A stretch of DNA of 64,000 nucleotides, taken from assembly GCF_009695745.1 (NCBI RefSeq), contig NZ_VUNH01000003.1, positions 223,799 through 287,798 on the forward strand. Reading direction: 5' to 3'. The notes under the pieces were generated by a model that was not told the origin of the DNA, did no database searches, and worked only from the letters and a program-made list of their open reading frames with translations. Below, in pieces: positions 43,211 through 55,512 of the stretch. The translations under genes and the position numbers were made by a program. The stretch comes from Pyramidobacter porci. Its GTDB lineage: Bacteria; Synergistota; Synergistia; Synergistales; Dethiosulfovibrionaceae. Each line of letters begins with the position of its first letter. Position 1 is the stretch's first letter.

Positions 43211-44563
43211 GTGAAATCGGAACTGCTGTCACAAGAAAAAAACATTGTAACCATCAAGGTAACCGTGGATCAGGCCGGTTATGCGGCTCAGCTGAAGAAA
43301 ACCTATGCCGAGATCGCCAAACGGGTCAACATCCCCGGCTTCCGTAAAGGGAAGGCCCCGAAAACGGTGCTGGAAATGCGCCTTGGCAAAGACTCGATCA
43401 TGAGCCAGGCGTTCGAAGACATGCTTCCCAAAGTTCTTGACGAAGTCTGCGCCGAGTATGATCTTGAGCCGATCGCTTCGCCTGTCGTCGACGATCTCGA
43501 CATCAAGGAGGGCGAGGACGTCTCTTTTACTGTGAAGTACGAGGTCGAGCCCGAGGTGACTCTTCCCGAGTTCTCGGATATCACCGTTGATCTGCCGGTG
43601 TTTGCCGTCAGCGAAAGCATGGTCGACGAAGCGCTCGAAAACATGAAAAAGAGATTGTCCACCTACAAGCCCGTCAATCGGCCCGCTCGGCATGGCGATA
43701 AGGTTCGCGCCGCCTACAGCCTGGTCGTGAAAGACGACGACGGCAAAGACATCCTGTCTCACGAACCCCAGATCGACACGTTTGAACTGGACAACCTTTC
43801 CATGCGCCCCGAGATCGTCGAGGCCCTGACGGGAACCGAGGCAGGGACCAAAAAGCCGGCCGACATCAACGTCGCCGACGACTATCGGGACAAGGCGGTC
43901 GCCGGCAAAACGGCTCACTATGAGTTCGATGTCATCGAAGTTCAAGAGCCGGTCGCTCCGGAGATGAACGAAGAGTTCTTCAGGAAAGTCACCGCGGAGA
44001 ACGTACACAGCGAGGAGGAACTGCGCGCCACGATCCGCGAGAACCTCGACAAGCGCCTGAAGGCCGACGCTCGGACCGCGGCCGAGAACGAAGCGATCGC
44101 GAAGATCACCGAGGCTTCTCAGGTCGAATTGCCCGACTCGATGGTACGGCGCCAGCGGGAACATCTTCGCAAGCGTTTCGAGGAGAACGTCAAACAGCGG
44201 ACGAAGATGAGCCTTGAGGAATATTACAAATCCGAAGGGCACGATCTTAAGGAACTCGAAGAGAATCTCGAGAAAGACGCTCGCCGCGACGTGATGGGGT
44301 ATCTCGTGGTTGATGCCTGTGCCAAAAAATTCGGCGTCTCCGTACGAAAAGAGGATCTGGACGGGGAGATCTCCCAGATGGCCGCCAATTACGGCATCTC
44401 CAGCGACAGCATCAAAGATATGCTGAAGAAGCGTCCGGAGGACTTCGAGAACATGATCTCTCAGGCGCGTTACCGCAAGACGCTGCAGGCGATTATGGAA
44501 AAAGTTAAAGTCAACGAAGTGAAGAAGGGTGTTGACGCTGAAGCGCCTGCCGCTCAGAATTAA
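43211..44563 (+). CDS. tig: Trigger factor
   Basis: Predicted 450 aa. The N-terminal ribosome-binding domain has the signature [10 protein letters not shown]; the PPIase domain (about 150-240) and the helical C-terminal arms follow. It shields nascent chains at the exit tunnel. The GTG at 43211 is preferred because AAAGGAG is 8 nt upstream. A -10-like TATACT lies near 43149. It begins the tig-clpP-clpX-lon proteostasis run, a conserved order. Confidence 0.96.
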   Translation: MKSELLSQEKNIVTIKVTVDQAGYAAQLKKTYAEIAKRVNIPGFRKGKAPKTVLEMRLGKDSIMSQAFEDMLPKVLDEVCAEYDLEPIASPVVDDLDIKEGEDVSFTVKYEVEPEVTLPEFSDITVDLPVFAVSESMVDEALENMKKRLSTYKPVNRPARHGDKVRAAYSLVVKDDDGKDILSHEPQIDTFELDNLSMRPEIVEALTGTEAGTKKPADINVADDYRDKAVAGKTAHYEFDVIEVQEPVAPEMNEEFFRKVTAENVHSEEELRATIRENLDKRLKADARTAAENEAIAKITEASQVELPDSMVRRQREHLRKRFEENVKQRTKMSLEEYYKSEGHDLKELEENLEKDARRDVMGYLVVDACAKKFGVSVRKEDLDGEISQMAANYGISSDSIKDMLKKRPEDFENMISQARYRKTLQAIMEKVKVNEVKKGVDAEAPAAQN

Positions 44564-44645
44564 GGTTTTCCCTCGTTGCTGCGGCAGATACGATGCCGCG
44601 GCAATTTTTTTTGAAAGAGAAGCAGAAAGGAGCCTCGATTTCAAC

Positions 44646-45224
44646 ATGTATATTCCTTTTGTAATAGAACAGACCGGCCGAGGAGAGCGCTCTTACGACA
44701 TTTATTCGCGGCTGTTGAAGGACCGCATCGTTTTTCTTGGTGACGAGATCAACGACGACGTGGCCAACGCTGTGGTGGCTCAGCTGTTGTTTCTGGAAAG
44801 CGAAAGCCCGGAGCGCGACATCAGCATCTATATCAATTCCCCCGGAGGTTCGGTTTCGGCGGGGCTGGCGATTTACGATACCATGCAGTTCGTGAAATGC
44901 GACGTGTCTACCATTGTCGTCGGCATGGCGGCCAGCATGGCCGCGGTGCTGCTTTCGGCGGGGGCTGCCGGCAAGCGCATCGCTCTTCCGAATTCCCGCA
45001 TCATGATTCACCAGCCTCTCGGCGGCGCGCAGGGACAAGCCAGCGACATTGAAATCCAGGCCCGAGAGATCATCAAAACCAAGGAAACGCTGAACAATAT
45101 TCTTGTGAAACATACGGGACAAAGCATGAGAAAAGTCAGGGGCGACACGGATCGAGATTTTTACATGACGGCGCAGGAAGCTCTTGCCTATGGCATTGTG
45201 GACAAAGTGATCGACAAGCGATAG
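44646..45224 (+). CDS. clpP: ATP-dependent Clp protease proteolytic subunit
   Basis: Predicted 192 aa. Catalytic Ser is in [14 protein letters not shown], catalytic His in IMIHQPLGG, and the Asp follows further on (GDTDRDF). It forms the tetradecameric peptidase used by ClpX, encoded next. The ATG at 44646 gives the usual N-terminus [15 protein letters not shown]; the longer frame opening at 44529 runs back into tig. Confidence 0.97.
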   Translation: MYIPFVIEQTGRGERSYDIYSRLLKDRIVFLGDEINDDVANAVVAQLLFLESESPERDISIYINSPGGSVSAGLAIYDTMQFVKCDVSTIVVGMAASMAAVLLSAGAAGKRIALPNSRIMIHQPLGGAQGQASDIEIQAREIIKTKETLNNILVKHTGQSMRKVRGDTDRDFYMTAQEALAYGIVDKVIDKR

Positions 45225-45306
45225 AACGGGATGACGTTGAAATTCTTGATCCTCTCTCTCTTGTTGTTTATGATAAAACAGGCTGGTATCGGAAGGGATG
45301 ACTGCC

Positions 45307-46605
45307 ATGGCACGCACTGACGACAAAAATCGCAAGAATCCGCGCTGTTCATTCTGTGGCAGAAGCGCCGAAGACGGGATCACTCTGATCTCCGGTCCGG
45401 AAGGAATCAACATCTGCAGCGAATGCATAAAAATCTGCAACTCCTATCTGAGAAATACGGCGGATCTTGACGAGGCTTTTAACGATGTCGGGCAGCACGA
45501 TGACAAGGTGATGTCGGCGCTGAAGAATCCCCCGCGCCCGAAAGAGATCAAAGAATACCTCGATGAGTATGTGATCGGTCAGGATTACGCCAAAAAGGCG
45601 ATTTCTGTCGCCGTTTACAATCACTACAAACGGATTGTCACCGGTTTCAGCGGCGGCGAAGTGGAGCTGCAAAAGAGCAATCTGCTCCTGCTGGGGCCGA
45701 CGGGGAGCGGCAAGACGCTCCTTGCCCAGAGTTTGGCGAAAAAACTCAACGTTCCCTTCGCAATTTCGGACGCCACGACGTTGACGGAAGCCGGATATGT
45801 GGGCGAAGACGTCGAGAACGTGCTGGTGCGGCTGGTTCAAGCGGCTGATTACGACGTCGCCGCCGCCGAACGCGGCATCGTTTACATCGACGAGATCGAC
45901 AAGATCGCCCGCAAATCGGAATCTACGTCCATCACCCGCGACGTTTCCGGCGAAGGGGTACAGCAGGCGCTTTTGAAGATTCTTGAAGGGACGGTCTCCA
46001 ACATCCCTCCCAAAGGAGGGCGTAAACATCCTCAGCAGGAATTCATTCAGGTCAACACGGCCAACATCCTCTTCATTTGCGGCGGCGCTTTTGACGGACT
46101 TGAAAACATCGTCGGCCGCCGCGTCAATAAGAAGGTCATCGGCTTCGACAGCGACATTCGCAACGGCACCGCTGCGGATCGCTACGACCTGCTGAGGCAG
46201 GTGGAACCCGAAGATCTCGTTTCGTTTGGTTTTATTCCCGAACTGGTCGGCCGCCTGCCGCTGCTCGTTCCTCTCCAGAGCCTTGACGCCGACGCTCTGG
46301 TGCGCGTTTTGACCGAACCGAAAAATTCCCTGGTGAGGCAATATCAGAAAAACTTCGAAATGGAGAACGTCGAACTGGACTATCGGGCGGAAGCCATTCG
46401 CGCGATCGCCGAAAAGGCGGCCAGCAAGGGGACCGGCGCTCGCGGACTGCGCGCGATCATGGAAAACCTGATGCTCGATCTGATGTATGAAGTTCCCTCA
46501 TCCAACATCAAAGGACAAATCAAGAAAATCGTTATCACTCCGGAATACGTAGCGGGAACGGGGCAGCCTGAATACATCAAAAACGTGGAAGCGAAGGGGT
46601 TTTGA
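45307..46605 (+). CDS. clpX: ATP-dependent Clp protease ATP-binding subunit ClpX
   Basis: Predicted 432 aa. The C4 zinc domain is CSFCGRS...CSECI (about residues 15-42); the AAA+ domain has Walker [16 protein letters not shown], Walker [12 protein letters not shown] and the pore loop [11 protein letters not shown]. It unfolds substrates for ClpP. ATG 45307 is preferred over 45298, since GGAAGGG is otherwise too close. Confidence 0.97.
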   Translation: MARTDDKNRKNPRCSFCGRSAEDGITLISGPEGINICSECIKICNSYLRNTADLDEAFNDVGQHDDKVMSALKNPPRPKEIKEYLDEYVIGQDYAKKAISVAVYNHYKRIVTGFSGGEVELQKSNLLLLGPTGSGKTLLAQSLAKKLNVPFAISDATTLTEAGYVGEDVENVLVRLVQAADYDVAAAERGIVYIDEIDKIARKSESTSITRDVSGEGVQQALLKILEGTVSNIPPKGGRKHPQQEFIQVNTANILFICGGAFDGLENIVGRRVNKKVIGFDSDIRNGTAADRYDLLRQVEPEDLVSFGFIPELVGRLPLLVPLQSLDADALVRVLTEPKNSLVRQYQKNFEMENVELDYRAEAIRAIAEKAASKGTGARGLRAIMENLMLDLMYEVPSSNIKGQIKKIVITPEYVAGTGQPEYIKNVEAKGF

Positions 46606-46608
46606 CCG

Positions 46609-48923
<2,315 letters not shown>

Positions 48924-48927
<4 letters not shown>

Positions 48928-49520
48928 TCACGTGGAAGGCGTCGCTGCGCTGTACCGCCTATAAAGTCCAGCAGTTTCCCGCAGGGAATCTGCCCGAAGT
49001 CGCTCTGGCGGGACGGTCCAACGTCGGCAAATCTTCGCTGCTGAACAAACTGGCCGGACAGAAACTGGCTCACGTCAGTTCGGAGCCGGGAATGACCCGC
49101 AGCGTCAACTTCTTTGACGTCCAGGCGCCTCATCCCTTCACGCTCGTCGATCTGCCGGGATTTGGCTACGCATCCCGCAGCAAGGACGAACGCAGGGGCT
49201 GGGCCGCGCTGATCGATGGCTATATCAAACGCCGCGAAACTCTGGCCCTGGTGGTTCATTTGGTGGATATCAGGCACGGCCTGCTGGAGAAGGACCGTGA
49301 ACTTCAGGAATGGCTCAAAGCTTTGGGCGTGCCGATGCAGGTAGTTTTCACCAAAGCCGACAAGATCGCAAAAACGAAACGCAAGAGCGTTGTCATGAAA
49401 TATGTCGAAATGGGCCTTTCTTCGTGGAGCCTGCCTTTGGCCTGTTCAGTCGACGAGCCCGAGACGATTGAAACTCTGAAAGCGCAAATCGATCTTTATC
49501 TGACCTCTGCGCTGAAATAA
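48924..49520 (+). CDS. engB: Ribosome biogenesis GTPase EngB/YsxC
   Basis: Predicted 198 aa. GTP-binding motifs: GRSNVGKSSLLNKL (G1), DLPGFGYA (G3) and FTKADKI (G4). EngB acts in late 50S assembly. lon-engB linkage is widely conserved. The ATG overlaps the lon stop by four bases. Confidence 0.95.
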
Positions 49521-49549
49521 GTTCGACTTTGACTAGGGAGGAAAAACAA

Positions 49550-52255
49550 ATGGCCTCGCGCAACACAGAGCTGTCGAAAACATACGACCCCGCGCCTCTC
49601 GAGGGAAAATGGTATCAGTGGTGGCTGGATCATAATCTTTTTGACGCAAAGATTGATCCGGAGAAGAAAGCTTTCTCAATCGTGCTTCCGCCGCCGAACG
49701 TCACCGGAGCGCTGCACATGGGCCACGCTTACGACCACACGTTCCAGGACATTCTGGCGCGTTACAAGAGAGCGCGCGGATACAGCGTGCTCTGGCTGCC
49801 CGGGACGGATCACGCCGGCATTGCCACGCAGAACGTGGTGGAGCGTCGCCTCGCCAAAGAGGGCATGTCGCGCTGCGATTTGGGGCGCGATGCCTTTGTG
49901 AGAAGAACCTGGGAGTGGAAAGAGGAGTACCGCAACCGCATCGTCGATCAGATGAAGAGCTTGGGCGATTCCTGCGACTGGAAGCGCGAGCGTTTCACGA
50001 TGGACGAAGGGCTTTCCCAAGCCGTTCGTACGGTGTTTTGCCGTCTCTATGAAAAAGGCCTGATCTACAAGGGAAAGTACATTGTCAACTGGTGCCCGCG
50101 CTGCCATACGGCGCTCTCCGACATCGAAGTGGAACATTCCGAAGCGATGGGGCACATGTACTATGTTCGTTATTATTTCAAGGACAGCGACGAGTACATT
50201 ATGATCGCCACGACGCGCCCGGAAACGATCATCGCCGACGTGGCGGTGGCGGTGCATCCCGGCGACGAAGCGCACGCCTATGCGATTGGCCGCGAAGTGA
50301 TCGTGCCGATGACGGGCGGCCGTCTTGTCGACGGCAAAATGAGCGGCGGACGGGCGGTCCCCGTCATCGCCGACCGCATGGTCGATCCCGCTTTCGGGAC
50401 CGGCTTCGTGAAGATCACTCCGGCTCACGATCCCAACGACTTTCAGGTCGGACGTACGCATGGCCTCGAGCCGATTCAGGTGATCGACGAGGACGGGCAC
50501 ATGATCAACATGACCGAGGCCGCCAGAGAGATGGAAGGCATGCCCGTGGCCGAGGCGCGCGTCAAGAGCGTGGAGATCATGCAGGACGAAGGCGTGCTCG
50601 AAAAGATCGAAGAGCTGCCTCATCAGGTCGGCCATTGCTACCGCTGCGGCACCACCGTGGAACCCTACCTGTCGGAGCAATGGTTCGTCAAGGTGGCCCC
50701 GCTGGCCGAACGCGGCGTCGCGGAATCGAAGGCCGGGCACATGCGCTGGATCCCTCCGCAGTGGGATAAGACGTATTATCAGTGGATGGACGGCGTGCGC
50801 GACTGGTGCATTTCCCGTCAGCTGTGGTGGGGGCATCGCATTCCCGCCTGGACCTGCGGGGACTGCGGTCATATCGTAGTTGCCGAACACGATCCCGAGT
50901 GCTGCCCCAAGTGCGGCTCCAAAAGGCTGAAACAGGACGAGGACGTTCTGGACACGTGGTTCAGCAGCGCGCTGTGGCCGTTTTCCACGATGGGCTGGCC
51001 CGAAAAGACCGAGGAACTGAAATATTTCTATCCGACGTCGGTCATGGTCACGGGATTCGACATTATTTTCTTCTGGGTGTCGCGGATGATCATGATGGGG
51101 CTGGAGTTCATGGATGAGGTGCCTTTCCGTGACATCTTCATCCATGCCCTGGTGCGCGACGAAAGGGGACGCAAGATGAGCAAGTCTTTGGGGAACGGCA
51201 TCGACCCCATCGACATGATCACGCTGTACGGCGCCGACGCGCTGCGCTTTACGGTCGCGGCCCTGACGGTCCAGGGGCGCGACATCCTGCTTGGCCCTGC
51301 GAAGATCGAAAACTACAAACGCTTTATCAACAAGATCTGGAACGCCAGCCGTTTCGCGCTGATGAGTCTCGGCGACGAGGATCATGAAGGACAGCCCAAT
51401 CCTCAGCATATGCGCCTCCATGACCGCTGGATCCTCGAACGGCTGCGCCGTCTTGACGACGTCGTGACGCAGGATATCGACGGATACTTCATCGGCGAAG
51501 CCGCGCGCGAGCTTTACGAGTTCATGTGGGGCGATTTCTGCGACTGGTACATCGAACTCTCCAAGCCGGCGCTGTACGGCGACGAAGGCCCCGAGCGCCA
51601 GGAAACGACAAAGCGCGTGCTGCTGTGCGTCTTCAAGGATGCTCTGCGTCTGCTGCACCCTTTCATTCCTTTTGTGACAGAGGAACTCTGGCACGCTTTT
51701 GCCTTTGGCGAGAAGCCGATGGAACTTGAGTCCTGGCCTGACGCTGCCGCTTACGCCGTTGACCAGGCGTCGGTCGCGGAGATGGACGAGCTTCAGGAAT
51801 TTATCCGTTCCATCCGCAATCTGCGCGCCGAAGCGGGGCTGCCGCCCAGCCGGAACGTGCAGCGCATCGTGCTGCGCGGTCCCGATCAGGCGTTCGAGCC
51901 GGTGCTCGAGGCCAATCTCGACCTGATCAAACTCTCCGCCAAGGTCGACGCCGTCGAAGTCGTCGCGGCCGACGCGCCCAAACCACGCCTGGCGCTGAGT
52001 TCGATCGTCAAGGCCGGCCAGGTGTTCCTGCCCGTGGGCGACCTGCTCGATCCGAAAGCGGAGGTCGAACGTCTGCAGAAAGAATTGAAGCAGGTCGAGG
52101 CCAATCTGGCCCGCAGCGAGAAGAAACTCTCGAGCGAGAGTTTTGTGGCCAAAGCACCGGAGGATGTCGTCGAGACGGAACGTCAGCGCGCCGACGAGTC
52201 GAAGAGCCGCCGCGTTCGCATTCTCGAAAACATTGCCAGCTTGTCGGAGGAATAA
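49550..52255 (+). CDS. valS: Valyl-tRNA synthetase
   Basis: Predicted 901 aa. PPPNVTGALHMGHAYDHT carries the HIGH-type motif and GRKMSKSLGNGIDP the KMSKS loop; an editing domain lies between. The C-terminal end (about 835-900) is a coiled-coil tRNA-binding arm as usual for ValRS. ATG 49550 has AGGGAGG at 49536. folC follows after 9 nt. Confidence 0.97.
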   Translation: MASRNTELSKTYDPAPLEGKWYQWWLDHNLFDAKIDPEKKAFSIVLPPPNVTGALHMGHAYDHTFQDILARYKRARGYSVLWLPGTDHAGIATQNVVERRLAKEGMSRCDLGRDAFVRRTWEWKEEYRNRIVDQMKSLGDSCDWKRERFTMDEGLSQAVRTVFCRLYEKGLIYKGKYIVNWCPRCHTALSDIEVEHSEAMGHMYYVRYYFKDSDEYIMIATTRPETIIADVAVAVHPGDEAHAYAIGREVIVPMTGGRLVDGKMSGGRAVPVIADRMVDPAFGTGFVKITPAHDPNDFQVGRTHGLEPIQVIDEDGHMINMTEAAREMEGMPVAEARVKSVEIMQDEGVLEKIEELPHQVGHCYRCGTTVEPYLSEQWFVKVAPLAERGVAESKAGHMRWIPPQWDKTYYQWMDGVRDWCISRQLWWGHRIPAWTCGDCGHIVVAEHDPECCPKCGSKRLKQDEDVLDTWFSSALWPFSTMGWPEKTEELKYFYPTSVMVTGFDIIFFWVSRMIMMGLEFMDEVPFRDIFIHALVRDERGRKMSKSLGNGIDPIDMITLYGADALRFTVAALTVQGRDILLGPAKIENYKRFINKIWNASRFALMSLGDEDHEGQPNPQHMRLHDRWILERLRRLDDVVTQDIDGYFIGEAARELYEFMWGDFCDWYIELSKPALYGDEGPERQETTKRVLLCVFKDALRLLHPFIPFVTEELWHAFAFGEKPMELESWPDAAAYAVDQASVAEMDELQEFIRSIRNLRAEAGLPPSRNVQRIVLRGPDQAFEPVLEANLDLIKLSAKVDAVEVVAADAPKPRLALSSIVKAGQVFLPVGDLLDPKAEVERLQKELKQVEANLARSEKKLSSESFVAKAPEDVVETERQRADESKSRRVRILENIASLSEE

Positions 52256-52264
52256 TCAATTAAA

Positions 52265-53569
52265 ATGGATCGTTTCGAGTGTTGGGATGCTGTCGAAAAG
52301 CGCCTGAACTCTCTGACAAGCCCCGAGTCGATTTCGGGGCTTGTTTTTGTAGAGAAAGTTTTTGAGGAACTGGGAGATCCGTCGAGATTTCCTGCCGTTC
52401 ATATCGCCGGAACGAACGGCAAAGGTTCTACGGCCGCCTGTCTCGATTCCATGCTGCGCGCCGCAGGATACAGGACGGCCCTGTACACGAGCCCGCATCT
52501 GACGTGTTTGGGCGAGCGGCTCCTGGTCGACGGGCAGATGCTGAGCTGCGAGAAATGGCTGGACGCTCTGGAGCGGGTCGATGCGGTTTTGAAAAAGCTG
52601 CCGGAGGTCCGTCTGGGATATTTTCAGGCGCTGACGGCGGCTGCTTTCTGGCTGATTGAGCAGGAGAAGGTCGATGCTGCGGTGATCGAAACGGGGCTGG
52701 GCGGACGGCTCGATGCCACGAACATCCTGCGCCGGCCTCTGCTGAGCGTTATCACTCCGCTGGGAATGGATCACATGCATTTGCTCGGCAACAGCCTGAG
52801 CGAGATCGCCGCGGAGAAGTTCGGCATCGTCAAGCCGGGCGGAAAAGCTCTGTACTGCGGCGGCGAGACGGCGCTGAACGAACAGTTCCGCTCTCGCTGT
52901 GCGGAGGTGGACGCGGCCGGCGAGATCTTTTCCGAGCGCTGTCGAGTTGCCGGCGTGCAAACCTCTTTGGACGGGAACTGCTTTACCTATGCGGGGCCGC
53001 AGGGAACGCGGCGCTGCTTCGTCCGGCTCGCGGGGCTGCATCAGCCTGAAAACGCTTCGCTGGCGCTGCGGGCCCTGGAAATGATTTCCGACCGGCTGCC
53101 GGTCGGCGCCGGGGCGATGGAAAAGGGGCTGGCGGAAGTTTCCTGGCCGGGACGCATGGAGGTCATGCACCGTAATCCCGACGTGATTCTGGACGGCGCT
53201 CACAATCCCCACGGCACGGCCGCGCTGATCCGGTCGCTGAAAGCGCTTTACGGCGACCGTCCGCTCAGCTTTGTCTACACGTCCATGGCTGACAAGGATT
53301 ACGCCGCCTCGTTGGCGCTGTATGCCCGGGCGTTTCCGCAGGCGCGGCTGTTCTGCGTGGAGCTTGAAGGTGCGCAGCGCTGCGAAAGCGCCGAGATTCT
53401 GGCGCGGACGGCGGCCGCTTTCTCGTGGGGGGGCGAGCCGCTGGCGGTGAAAGATCCGCTGACGGCTCTGCAAACCGCCGTGGCGCTGGGCAATCCCGTG
53501 ATTCTTTGCGGAAGTCTGTACTTCATCGGCACGGTCAGGAGGCGGATAAAGGACGATGGATGGCTGTAA
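52265..53569 (+). CDS. folC: Folylpolyglutamate synthase / dihydrofolate synthase
   Basis: Predicted 434 aa. Mur-ligase-like ATPase: P-loop AGTNGKGSTAACLDSML, VIETGLGGRLDATN and DGAHNPHGTAALI. It adds glutamate to folates and may also make dihydrofolate. valS-folC linkage is common. Oddly, codons 18-28 contain a perfect intrinsic-terminator sequence (see 52316-52348). The N-terminus matches normal FolC length, so the start is not likely to be further downstream. Confidence 0.93.
   Translation: MDRFECWDAVEKRLNSLTSPESISGLVFVEKVFEELGDPSRFPAVHIAGTNGKGSTAACLDSMLRAAGYRTALYTSPHLTCLGERLLVDGQMLSCEKWLDALERVDAVLKKLPEVRLGYFQALTAAAFWLIEQEKVDAAVIETGLGGRLDATNILRRPLLSVITPLGMDHMHLLGNSLSEIAAEKFGIVKPGGKALYCGGETALNEQFRSRCAEVDAAGEIFSERCRVAGVQTSLDGNCFTYAGPQGTRRCFVRLAGLHQPENASLALRALEMISDRLPVGAGAMEKGLAEVSWPGRMEVMHRNPDVILDGAHNPHGTAALIRSLKALYGDRPLSFVYTSMADKDYAASLALYARAFPQARLFCVELEGAQRCESAEILARTAAAFSWGGEPLAVKDPLTALQTAVALGNPVILCGSLYFIGTVRRRIKDDGWL
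52316..52348 (+). terminator. Intrinsic-terminator sequence inside the start of folC
   Basis: ACAAGCCCCGA (52316-52326) pairs perfectly with TCGGGGCTTGT (52334-52344), 7-nt loop, then TTTT (52345-52348). It lies about 50 nt inside the folC reading frame and 60 nt after the valS stop. Confidence 0.75.
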
Positions 53570-54305
53570 ATCTTTTACGATCGCGCCGCATTGCGGTTTT
53601 TACGATTATCCGCTGCCGCCGCGGGCTCCCTTTCATGTGCGGATCTCCTTGAAAGGCGTCCGCGCGCAGGACGAGATCGAGCGCCTGGCGGCGCGTGCCC
53701 CGTTTGTCCTGCTCAGCCAGGTTCACGGCACGCGCGTTCTCTCCGCAGACCGGGCGCTCCGCTATCCCGGGAAAGATCGGGCCGACGGTCTGCTGATCGC
53801 ACCCGGAGATGCGGCCTGCGGACTGCGCTTCGGAGACTGCGCGCCGGTGCTGATCCTGTCCTTGGGGATGAAGCCGTGGATTCTGGCGTTGCATTCCGGC
53901 TTCAGGGGAACTTTGAAAAATATCTGCGCTTCGGGAATGGCGCTGGCCCGCGAAAAATTTGGCAGCGCCGCTCCGCAGGACCTTTATGCGTGGGTGGGGC
54001 CGTGTATTTCCGGAACGTGCTACAGCCGCCGCATGGACGATCCTTCTACGGCCGAAGCTCTGAAAATCTTTGATCCGGAGGCCGTCCGCGTTTCGGCCGA
54101 ATACGCGCTGATCGACCTGAAAAAACAGATCGCCAGCCAGCTGCGGGAACAGGGCGTTCCTGCCGAACGCATTTTCCTCGAATCCCAGTGCACATGCTGC
54201 CAAACCGATCTGTTCTACTCCCACAGACGCTCCACTCGAGAAAACGACCCGCGAATGCTTCTTACAATACAGACTGAAAGGCCACAAAAATCGGAGTGTA
54301 CGTGA
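53556..54305 (+). CDS. YfiH-family (multicopper oxidoreductase-like/purine nucleoside phosphorylase) protein
   Basis: Predicted 249 aa. The family zinc-site residues are seen in QVHGTRV (His), FGDCAPVLI (Cys) and LHSGFRGTLKN (His, usual HAGWRGT). Proteins of this family were called laccase-like or polyphenol oxidases and are now known in several cases as purine nucleoside phosphorylases / adenosine deaminase-like enzymes; in E. coli YfiH has also been tied to peptidoglycan-precursor editing. Which applies here is unknown. The start overlaps the folC stop. Confidence 0.85.
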   Translation: MDGCKSFTIAPHCGFYDYPLPPRAPFHVRISLKGVRAQDEIERLAARAPFVLLSQVHGTRVLSADRALRYPGKDRADGLLIAPGDAACGLRFGDCAPVLILSLGMKPWILALHSGFRGTLKNICASGMALAREKFGSAAPQDLYAWVGPCISGTCYSRRMDDPSTAEALKIFDPEAVRVSAEYALIDLKKQIASQLREQGVPAERIFLESQCTCCQTDLFYSHRRSTRENDPRMLLTIQTERPQKSECT

Positions 54306-54349
54306 TAAGATAAAAAGAGCAGTGTAACATATAAAACGGGGTGAATCAT

Positions 54350-55297
54350 GTGGGGAGCATCCGAGTTGGCGTCATCGGAGTAGGACATCTTGGCCGTATC
54401 CACGCGCGCATATACAAAGAACTGATGGGAGCAAAGCTGGTTGGCGTCGTTGACAGTTCTCTCTCAGCCGCAGAGGAGATTGGAGCGCAGTATGGCGTGC
54501 CGGCCTATACCGACGTGGACCGTTTCGTTGGCGAACAGAGCCCCGAAGCGATCAGCGTTGTCGTGCCGACCGTTGCTCATTTTGACGTGGCCAGCCGTCT
54601 GGCCCGACAGGGGATTCACCTGCTGATCGAGAAACCGGTAACGAGCACTGTGGAGCAGGCCTCGGCGCTTTTGGATATCGCCCGGGACAACGGCATCGTT
54701 CTCCAGGTCGGGCACGTGGAACGGTTTAACAGCGCGATTCGTTATCTTGACGGCGAGATCAGAAACGATCCGCTCTGCATACAGTCACGCCGCCAGGGCC
54801 CCTTTTCGTCGCGGATCGGCGACGTGGGGGTCGTGCTCGATCTGATGATTCACGACATCGATATTGTGCTTTCGCTTGTCAAATCCGAAATTGCGGCGAT
54901 CAACGCGATGGGCCGCAAGATCCGCACGAATCACGAAGATCTTGCCGTCGCTCAGATCGCTTTCGAGTCGGGAGCGGTCGCCGACATTCAGGTAAGCCGG
55001 GTGGCGGAGCGCCGCCTGCGCCAGATGGATGTGATGTGCCGCGACAAGTACTATTCCGTGAACTTTGAAACCCAGGACGTAATGGTTCATCACGCGCCGC
55101 AGACGTCGGCCGCCGGGAGTTTGATCGAAGTGATCGAGCATCCTCTGCTGCCGAAAGGGGAGCCGCTCAAGCAGGAGCTTCAGCACTTCATGACCTGCGT
55201 GCGCGAGGGGCGCCAGCCTCTGGTCGGGATTTCGGACGGCAAGCGGGCGCTCCAGGTGGCTGTGGACATATTGAAACAGATTCATTTTCAGGATTGA
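54350..55297 (+). CDS. Gfo/Idh/MocA-family oxidoreductase
   Basis: Predicted 315 aa. Rossmann NAD(P)-binding GVIGVGHLGRIHARIY at the N-terminus, the catalytic EKPV motif, GHVERFNSA and HDIDIVLSLV in the C-terminal domain are family marks. The GHVERFN pattern is reminiscent of GnnA-type UDP-GlcNAc 3-dehydrogenases used in lipid A variants, but no lpx gene is nearby, so the substrate is open. The GTG at 54350 follows GGGGTGA with good spacing; GTG 54341 is an alternative. It follows the YfiH gene and ends before a strong terminator. Confidence 0.8.
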   Translation: MGSIRVGVIGVGHLGRIHARIYKELMGAKLVGVVDSSLSAAEEIGAQYGVPAYTDVDRFVGEQSPEAISVVVPTVAHFDVASRLARQGIHLLIEKPVTSTVEQASALLDIARDNGIVLQVGHVERFNSAIRYLDGEIRNDPLCIQSRRQGPFSSRIGDVGVVLDLMIHDIDIVLSLVKSEIAAINAMGRKIRTNHEDLAVAQIAFESGAVADIQVSRVAERRLRQMDVMCRDKYYSVNFETQDVMVHHAPQTSAAGSLIEVIEHPLLPKGEPLKQELQHFMTCVREGRQPLVGISDGKRALQVAVDILKQIHFQD

Positions 55298-55393
55298 TGC
55301 CAATTTCGTTAAAAAGGCTTCGTGCCTTTTCATACTGTTTCTTGACGGAACGTATTAAGGAACCGCTGATCGATACAATACTATCTTTTAATT

Positions 55394-55435
55394 AAAAAGG
55401 CGCTTTCTCCAACGACAGGAGAAAGCGCCTTTTTC
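55394..55435. terminator. Bidirectional terminator
   Basis: A 17-bp perfect stem, AAAAAGGCGCTTTCTCC (55394-55410) with its complement at 55418-55434, loop AACGACA. A weaker hairpin (AAAAGGC/GCCTTTT) lies at 55311-55330. It stands between convergent genes. Confidence 0.92.
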
Positions 55436-55512
55436 ATATTGGTACGGATATTGCGGAACAGATTTCCGATGCTGTACTATTTCGAAGAAAAAATTTGGAT
55501 ATGCTTTGTTTT

